In this document: positions 58,746-64,000 of the stretch, piece after piece | Layout of the letters: each line of letters begins with the position of its first letter | How positions within the stretch are numbered: position 1 is the first letter of the stretch | Assembly: GCF_008107625.1 (NCBI RefSeq) | Contig: NZ_SDKK01000008.1 | Location: 47,947-111,946, forward strand | DNA length: 64,000 nucleotides | Reading direction: 5' to 3' | From: Zoogloea oleivorans | GTDB lineage: Bacteria; Pseudomonadota; Gammaproteobacteria; Burkholderiales; Rhodocyclaceae | Position numbers and translations under genes: made by a program | The notes under the pieces: model-generated | Databases searched by the model: none | What the model was told of the DNA's origin: nothing | The model's input: only the letters and a program-made list of their open reading frames with translations

Positions 58746-60941
58746 TTATTCGTTGCGAAGCGGAGCGGTCGGATCGTAGGGTTTGACGCCGGCCCGGATC
58801 ATCGCCGGCGAGACACCCAGCGCCCACGCGGCGGCAACAGCGGCCAGCAGGTTGGAAAGCACACCCGGCTGTTCGCCCTTGCCACCCGCCAGCATGGCAA
58901 TCTTGGCCAGACGGGCCACCGGATCTTCTGTCTCACCGGTCGCCAGCACGATGGCGCCATCCTTCACGTACACCGTGCGCCGGCCTTCGCTGCGGGCGGT
59001 GGCAACGGCTTCGGCAGCGCTGTCCACCGCGTAGAAAATCACCTCGCCGTCGGACAACTCGGCCAGCTCGACCACAGCCGGATCTTCGGCATTGAGGATC
59101 GCCGCGCCGTTGGAGAGCACGAGGTCGATCTGGGTGCGGAAGGTGTTCCAGACCTTTTCCGGCGTGTCGATGTAGAACTCGCCGTAATGCAGTTCCGGAT
59201 CGATGTTGGTGACCACGCCCACCTGGCAGCGGTCGTACACCGTGCCGTCGGCGAGGATGCTGCGATGACTGTTTTCGAACACGGCGGCTTCGACCGAACG
59301 GTTCATCAGCACGCGCTCGGCGGCATCCCAGTTAGTGCCTTCGGCGGTTTCCACCTGACGACCATCGAGGAACACGCCCTCGCTGCAGGCCAGACCGGTG
59401 TATTGGCCGGACAGGCGCAGCAGGTGGGCGATGAGCCGCGCCACCGGGGTCTTGCCGCGGCTGCCGGTCACGCCGACCACCGGAATGCGAGAGTCCTCGT
59501 CCTTGGCGAACAGGTGATCGACAATGGCCTCGCCCACCGGGCGCGGCTGCCCGACGGCCGGCTTGATGTGCATCAGCAGGCCCGGGCCGGCGTTGACTTC
59601 GACGATGGCACCACGCTGCTCGGCCAGCGGCCTGGAGATGTCTTCACACACCAGGTCGATGCCGGCGATGTCGAGGCCGACGATGCGCGCGGCCAGACAG
59701 GCCAGCTCGGCGTTGTCGGGGTGCACTTCGTCAGTCACGTCGAAGGCCATGTTGCTGGTGCGGACAATCATCACCTCCTGGCCAGCGGCGGGCACGGAGC
59801 TGCCGTTGAACCCTTGGCGCGCCACTTCCATCTGGGCCGCCGGGTAGTTGTCGAGCTTGATGAGGTAGAGCGGAAACTCATGCTCGACACCACGGCGCGG
59901 GTCGGAGTTGATCTGGGTTTCGATGAGCTGATCGATGGTATTCACACCATCGCCGACCACCGACACCGTATCGCCCTTGTTGGCGGCGACCATCTTGCCG
60001 CCCACCACCAGCAGGCGGTGCTCGCTGCCCTTGATGAAGCGCTCGACCATCACTTCCGAGCCTTCGGCGTCGGCCAGCGGATACAGCTCGGCCACTTCGG
60101 CAGCGGTACGGATGTTGGTGAACACGCCGCGGGCGTGGTTGCCGTCGCTCGGCTTGACGACCACCGGGTAGCCGATGTCCTCGGCGGCTTCGATGGCATC
60201 CTCGATGCTGGTGACGATGCGCCCTTCGGGGATCGGCACGCCGCAGGATTCGAGCAGGGTCTTGGTGAGGTCTTTTTCGCGGGAGATGCTTTCGGCAATG
60301 GCCGGGGTGCGATCGGTCTCGGCGGTCCAGATGCGGCGCTGGCGGGCGCCGTAGCCCAGTTGCACGAGATTGCCCTCGGCCAGCAGGCGGATGTACGGAA
60401 TGCGCCGCTGCTTGTCGGCGGCCGCTTCGACGATGCAGCGGGTGCTCGGCCCGAGCAGGTGGGTGTCCACCAGGTCGCGCAGCTTGAGCACGGCGGCATC
60501 GACGTCGTAGGGCCGCTCTTCAATGGCCGCCATCAGCAGGTCATGGCCCATGTTCAGCGCAGCCATCGACACATCCTTCTGCCAGGCGCGGATGACCACC
60601 TTGTAAATGCCGCGAATCGACGTCTCGCGGGCCTTGCCGAAGCCGCCGGACATGCCGGCCAGGTTCTGCAGCTCAAGGGTGACGTGTTCGAGGATATGCC
60701 CCGGCCAAGTGCCGTCGCGCAGCCGCTTGAGGAAACCGCCCCGCTCGCCGATGCTGCAGCGGTGCTCGATGAGCGTCGGCAGCATGGTGGTCAGGCGCTC
60801 GTAGAACCCGGGAATGACGTTGGACGGACAATCTTCCAGGTCATGAATATCGACCCACGCTTCAAGGACGGACCGGTAAGTCCAGATGTTCGGTCCCCGC
60901 AGGTGGAGCACATTGAGGAATTCGATCGTTTTGTTGGTCAT
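58746..60941 (-). CDS. cphA': second cyanophycin synthetase CphA' lacking the C-terminal Mur lobe
   Basis: This 731-residue paralog of CphA has the N-terminal domain (LHLRGPNIWTYRSVLEAWVD), the ATP-grasp domain (YPVVVKPSDGNHARGVFTNI; GAIVEVNAGPGLLMHI), and the central Mur domain, but it ends at AWALGVSPAMIRAGVKPYDP. That is just where CphA (858 aa) continues with its last Mur lobe. Its Mur P-loop reads GVTGSRGKTPVARLIAHLL instead of GTNGKTT. Heterotrophic bacteria often carry a cphA/cphA' pair; the shorter one may act on dipeptide substrates or help the first. ATG 60941 fits the family; 60989 is an upstream alternative. Confidence 0.93.
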   Translation of the reverse strand: MTNKTIEFLNVLHLRGPNIWTYRSVLEAWVDIHDLEDCPSNVIPGFYERLTTMLPTLIEHRCSIGERGGFLKRLRDGTWPGHILEHVTLELQNLAGMSGGFGKARETSIRGIYKVVIRAWQKDVSMAALNMGHDLLMAAIEERPYDVDAAVLKLRDLVDTHLLGPSTRCIVEAAADKQRRIPYIRLLAEGNLVQLGYGARQRRIWTAETDRTPAIAESISREKDLTKTLLESCGVPIPEGRIVTSIEDAIEAAEDIGYPVVVKPSDGNHARGVFTNIRTAAEVAELYPLADAEGSEVMVERFIKGSEHRLLVVGGKMVAANKGDTVSVVGDGVNTIDQLIETQINSDPRRGVEHEFPLYLIKLDNYPAAQMEVARQGFNGSSVPAAGQEVMIVRTSNMAFDVTDEVHPDNAELACLAARIVGLDIAGIDLVCEDISRPLAEQRGAIVEVNAGPGLLMHIKPAVGQPRPVGEAIVDHLFAKDEDSRIPVVGVTGSRGKTPVARLIAHLLRLSGQYTGLACSEGVFLDGRQVETAEGTNWDAAERVLMNRSVEAAVFENSHRSILADGTVYDRCQVGVVTNIDPELHYGEFYIDTPEKVWNTFRTQIDLVLSNGAAILNAEDPAVVELAELSDGEVIFYAVDSAAEAVATARSEGRRTVYVKDGAIVLATGETEDPVARLAKIAMLAGGKGEQPGVLSNLLAAVAAAWALGVSPAMIRAGVKPYDPTAPLRNE

Positions 60942-61166
60942 GGGCAAGGCGGTTGAAATGACGGGCTTGGTAGCGGCAGTCTGAAACAAAACTTCAATCT
61001 CCGCTTAACGCGGAAGGGCCGGTCAGGATTACCGGCACGAAAAATATTCGATATGCCGGCGCTTCTGCCCACTTGCCGGGTATACGCGCTTGTAACGAGT
61101 CAGTAAACTTCGGGCGCAATTTTGCCCTACGCTGGCCGTCTTCTGTGGCCTTATCGCGTCCCCAAG

Positions 61167-63485
61167 ATGAATTCCGCGCACACTGCCGTTTTGCCCGCCT
61201 ACTCCGACTATCTTGGTCCGGCCGTTCCGGACAGTTGGCGCCCTCTTCTCGACAAGGCACTGGCTGCCGACGAGAAGGTATTGGCCAGCCTCGGTCTCGA
61301 TCTGGACAAGACCCTGCAGTTTCGTAGCGGCCTGGTAGCCCTCACCGACAGCCGCCTGCTGGCCTGGGATCATCAAACCGAGAACTGGCAGTCATGGAGC
61401 TTCCGTGAAGGCTTGAGCCTGCGCCACCGGGATCACGCCGGCGTGGCCAGCCTGGAACTGGTGGATGCCCACGCCCGGCTTGGCGGCTGGCGCTTCACGC
61501 TGGCCCAGGACCCGGCCGCGCGCAATCTGTCCGACCGCTTCCAGGCACAAATGGAATGCGTCCTCGCCGGCCGCGAGCCGACGCCGCCCGAGCCCCTCAC
61601 CTGCCCGACCTGCGACGCGCCGCTGCCGCCGGGCACCGACGAGTGCCCCACCTGCGCCCGCGAGATCCACACGCCGCCGTCCACCTGGACGCTGTTCCGC
61701 CTGTGGCGCTTTGCCGCGCCCTACAAGGGCCAGTTGCTGGCCGGCTTCCTGTTGACCCTGGTGGCCACCGCCGCCACGCTGGTGCCGCCCTACCTGACCA
61801 TGCCGCTGATGGACGAGATCCTGATCCCGTACCAGAACGGCCAGCCCATCGACACCCACCGGGTGATGATGATGCTCGGCGGACTCTTTTTTGCCGCGCT
61901 GTTCGCCTGGGGCCTTGGCTGGGCCAAGACTTACATCCTGGCGCTGGTCAGCGAGCGCATCGGCGCCGACCTGCGCACCACCACCTATGAGCACCTGCAG
62001 GGCCTGTCGCTCGAATATTTCGGCGGCAAGCGCACCGGCGACCTGATGGCGCGGATCGGCGCAGAAACCGACCGGATCTGCTTGTTCCTGTCGATGAACC
62101 TGCTCGACTTCGCCACCGACGTGTTGATGATCACCATGACGGCGATCATCCTGGTATCGATCAACCCCTGGCTGGCCCTCGTCACCCTGGTACCCCTGCC
62201 CTTCATCGCCTGGCTGATCCACATCGTGCGCGACAAGCTGCGCTACGGCTTCGAGCAGGTAGACCGGGTGTGGTCGGAAGTCACCAGTGTGCTCGCCGAC
62301 ACCATCCCCGGCATCCGGGTGGTCAAGGCCTTTGCGCAGGAAAAACGCGAGGTCTCCCGATTCCGTGACGCCAACGCCCGCAACCTGGCGGTGAACGATC
62401 GCGTCAACAAAGTGTGGTCGGTGTTCTCGCCGACGGTCACGATGCTCACCGAAGTCGGCCTGTTGATCGTGTGGGGCTTCGGCATCTGGCTGGTCTCCAA
62501 GAATGACGTCACCGTCGGTACGCTGGCCGCCTTCCTGGCTTACATCTCGCGCTTCTACACCCGTCTCGACTCCATGAGCCGGATCGTCTCGGTGACACAA
62601 AAGGCCGCCGCCGGCGCCAAGCGCATCTTCGACATTCTCGATCACGTTTCCAGCGTGCCCGAACCGGCCAACCCGCTGCACCTGCCCAAGGTCACCGGCG
62701 CTATCGAGGTCAAGCGGGTCGGCTTCCGCTACGGCAACCGCACCATCCTGCGCGGTGTCGACCTGAATATCGCTCCCGGCGAGATGATCGGCCTGGTCGG
62801 CCATTCGGGCTCCGGCAAGAGCACGCTGGTCAACCTGATCTGCCGCTTCTACGACGTCACCGACGGCTCGATCCGCATCGAGGGTATGGACATCCGCTCG
62901 GTGCCGGTGTCGGAATACCGCCGCAACATCGGCCTGGTGCTGCAGGAACCCTTCCTGTTCTTCGGCACCATTGCCGAGAACATCGCCTACGGCAAGCCGG
63001 ACGCCAGCCGCGACGAAATCATCGCCGCCGCCCGCGCCGCCCACGCCCACGACTTCATCCTGCGCCTGCCGCAGGGCTACGACTCGCTGGTCGGCGAGCG
63101 CGGCCAGGCGTTGTCGGGCGGCGAGCGCCAGCGCATCTCCATCGCCCGCGCGCTGCTCATCGACCCGCGCATCCTGATTCTCGACGAGGCCACCTCCGCG
63201 GTGGATACCGAGACCGAAATGGAAATCCAGGCCGCCCTCGAAAACCTGATCCGCGGCCGCACCACCATCGCCATCGCCCACCGCCTGTCCACGCTGCGCA
63301 AGGCCGACCGGCTGGTGGTACTGGATCGCGGCCAGATCGTCGAAATCGGCAACCACGACGCGCTGATGGAGAAACAGGGCGCCTACTTCCGCCTGTACGA
63401 AGCCCAGACCCGCAAGCTCGACGATGGCGCCATCGCCGCCGAAAAGCCCCGCGTCCCGTTCCACCGCGAACACGCACCCGTCTGA
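61167..63485 (+). CDS. cyanophycin-associated ABC transporter (fused membrane/ATPase) with N-terminal extra domain
   Basis: This 772-residue half-transporter begins with about 140 residues of a PH-like beta domain ([37 protein letters not shown]). A zinc ribbon follows with Cys146, Cys149, Cys160 and Cys163 (CPTC...CPTC). Then come six membrane helices and an ABC ATPase: Walker [10 protein letters not shown] (about 546-554), [16 protein letters not shown] (about 649), Walker [13 protein letters not shown]. It is divergent from cphA'. The family is known from annotation as cyanophycin metabolism-associated, but its cargo is unknown. ATG 61167 fits, with a weak ribosome site. Confidence 0.9.
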   Translation: MNSAHTAVLPAYSDYLGPAVPDSWRPLLDKALAADEKVLASLGLDLDKTLQFRSGLVALTDSRLLAWDHQTENWQSWSFREGLSLRHRDHAGVASLELVDAHARLGGWRFTLAQDPAARNLSDRFQAQMECVLAGREPTPPEPLTCPTCDAPLPPGTDECPTCAREIHTPPSTWTLFRLWRFAAPYKGQLLAGFLLTLVATAATLVPPYLTMPLMDEILIPYQNGQPIDTHRVMMMLGGLFFAALFAWGLGWAKTYILALVSERIGADLRTTTYEHLQGLSLEYFGGKRTGDLMARIGAETDRICLFLSMNLLDFATDVLMITMTAIILVSINPWLALVTLVPLPFIAWLIHIVRDKLRYGFEQVDRVWSEVTSVLADTIPGIRVVKAFAQEKREVSRFRDANARNLAVNDRVNKVWSVFSPTVTMLTEVGLLIVWGFGIWLVSKNDVTVGTLAAFLAYISRFYTRLDSMSRIVSVTQKAAAGAKRIFDILDHVSSVPEPANPLHLPKVTGAIEVKRVGFRYGNRTILRGVDLNIAPGEMIGLVGHSGSGKSTLVNLICRFYDVTDGSIRIEGMDIRSVPVSEYRRNIGLVLQEPFLFFGTIAENIAYGKPDASRDEIIAAARAAHAHDFILRLPQGYDSLVGERGQALSGGERQRISIARALLIDPRILILDEATSAVDTETEMEIQAALENLIRGRTTIAIAHRLSTLRKADRLVVLDRGQIVEIGNHDALMEKQGAYFRLYEAQTRKLDDGAIAAEKPRVPFHREHAPV

Positions 63486-63495
63486 AGGTCACCCC

Positions 63496-63963
63496 ATGTC
63501 CACGCAGAACATCCATCTGGAACGTAACGCCTTCGGTCAGCTGCTGCTCACCGACGCCGACGGCAAGGGCCACGCCATCACGCCGGTGCGCGCTTTCCCC
63601 ATCGCCGCGCCCACCGAGAACATCGGACTGATCAATGCCGAAGGCGCGGAAGTGGCCTGGGTCGCGCGCCTGTCCGACCTGGCACCGGAGCCGCGCAAGC
63701 TGCTTGAAGAAGAAATGGCCAACCGGGAATTCATGCCGGTGATCCAGCGCATCAACAGTGTTTCCAGCTTCGCCACCCCCAGCACCTGGGACCTCGAAAC
63801 AGACCGCGGCCCGACCACCATGGTGCTCAAGGGCGAAGAAGACATTCGTCGCCTCACCTCCCCGGCACTGCTCATTGCCGACAGCCGCGGTATCCACTTC
63901 CTGATCCGCGACCGCTACGCGCTGGACAGCCACAGCAAGAAGATGCTCGACCGTTTCCTGTAA
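63496..63963 (+). CDS. DUF1854 family protein, cyanophycin-associated
   Basis: This 155-residue protein starts [20 protein letters not shown] and includes [20 protein letters not shown] and [20 protein letters not shown], then a region beginning [14 protein letters not shown] and ending [20 protein letters not shown]. It matches DUF1854, whose members occur next to the ABC gene above in cyanophycin loci. It has no signal peptide or helix, so it is cytoplasmic; the function is unknown. It follows the ABC stop by 10 nt with a GAAGG site, so they are cotranscribed. Confidence 0.88.
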   Translation: MSTQNIHLERNAFGQLLLTDADGKGHAITPVRAFPIAAPTENIGLINAEGAEVAWVARLSDLAPEPRKLLEEEMANREFMPVIQRINSVSSFATPSTWDLETDRGPTTMVLKGEEDIRRLTSPALLIADSRGIHFLIRDRYALDSHSKKMLDRFL

Positions 63964-63984
63964 GCGTTTCCGGTACATAAAAGA

Positions 63985-63997
63985 GCCCGGAGCGGGC
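63985..63997 (+). terminator. possible terminator start after the DUF1854 gene
   Basis: GCCCG / CGGGC forms a 5-bp stem with a 3-nt loop, preceded by an A-rich stretch (CATAAAAG). The window ends 3 nt later, so a T-run cannot be checked. Confidence 0.3.
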
Positions 63998-64000
63998 GGC

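Noticed and set aside
56380..60956. Very long open frames (about 760 codons each) on the plus strand opposite cphA and cphA'.
   Set aside because: These are antisense shadows produced by GC-rich codon use. Their translations are low-complexity (His/Gly/Ala/Arg-rich) and match no family, while the minus-strand frames are clear CphA proteins.
61167..63485. The ABC half-transporter as the lipid A flippase MsbA.
   Set aside because: MsbA is about 580 residues without an N-terminal PH-like domain and zinc ribbon, and sits beside lpxK. This gene is far from lpxK and adjoins cyanophycin genes.

Overview
The window is a 64 kb piece of a GC-rich chromosome. It reads as a betaproteobacterium, most likely Rhodocyclales (Azospira/Azoarcus/Dechloromonas-like). 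The grounds are the block purA-hisZ-DUF2065-hflC-hflK-hflX-hfq-der-bamB-yfgM-hisS-ispG-rodZ-pilW-rlmN-ndk, cbb3-oxidase assembly genes, an FNR-type regulatory site, a DctPQM TRAP transporter, and a twin cyanophycin synthetase locus. Nearly all of the DNA is ordinary core genome. I see no phage, insertion sequence, CRISPR array, tRNA or rRNA.

Layout. 1-15356 (minus strand) is a long, tightly packed housekeeping block running from ndk down to a truncated purA, with many 1-14 nt overlaps. 15357-15749 has no protein gene. It holds what looks like a complete FNR-activated small RNA gene: a class II FNR promoter, about 110 nt of structured RNA, and an intrinsic terminator. 15750-18418 is ccoI-ccoS (copper P-type ATPase and assembly factor for cbb3 oxidase). 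18523-24422 is a C4-dicarboxylate TRAP transporter (dctPQM, minus) divergent from its two-component system (plus). 24426-26709 is accA-tilS. 26865-29101 is murJ and a PEBP-like protein. 29102-34143 (minus) is pfp, then exbB-exbD-lpxK-trm112-kdsB-adk with a strong terminator. 34442-39164 (plus) is xseA, sodB, a SigZ-like ECF sigma factor, an ArsP/YraQ-type permease and a mini-thioredoxin.

39202-40777 is a zinc-limitation island: zur, a perfect Zur-type palindrome, a ZIP transporter gene that has suffered an internal deletion, and a DUF1826 gene. 40926-44974 is a porin, a small PstS-like periplasmic protein and a GGDEF/EAL protein whose GGDEF motif is destroyed. 45071-47049 is an ion antiporter and a small serine hydrolase. 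47046-51849 (minus) is the sulfate system sbp-cysT-cysW-cysA-cysB, translationally chained. 52055-56089 is a TonB-like protein, a 26-bp-arm inverted repeat, and glpK-glpD. 56107-63963 is the cyanophycin locus: cphA' and cphA on the minus strand, divergent from an ABC exporter-like protein with an N-terminal extra domain plus zinc ribbon, and a DUF1854 protein.

Most interesting: (1) the FNR-driven sRNA candidate at 15535-15644; (2) the ABC/DUF1854 pair beside a C-terminally truncated cyanophycin synthetase with an altered P-loop; (3) the broken ZIP gene under an intact Zur operator; (4) three genes whose -10 element sits so close to the start codon that the mRNA should be leaderless.
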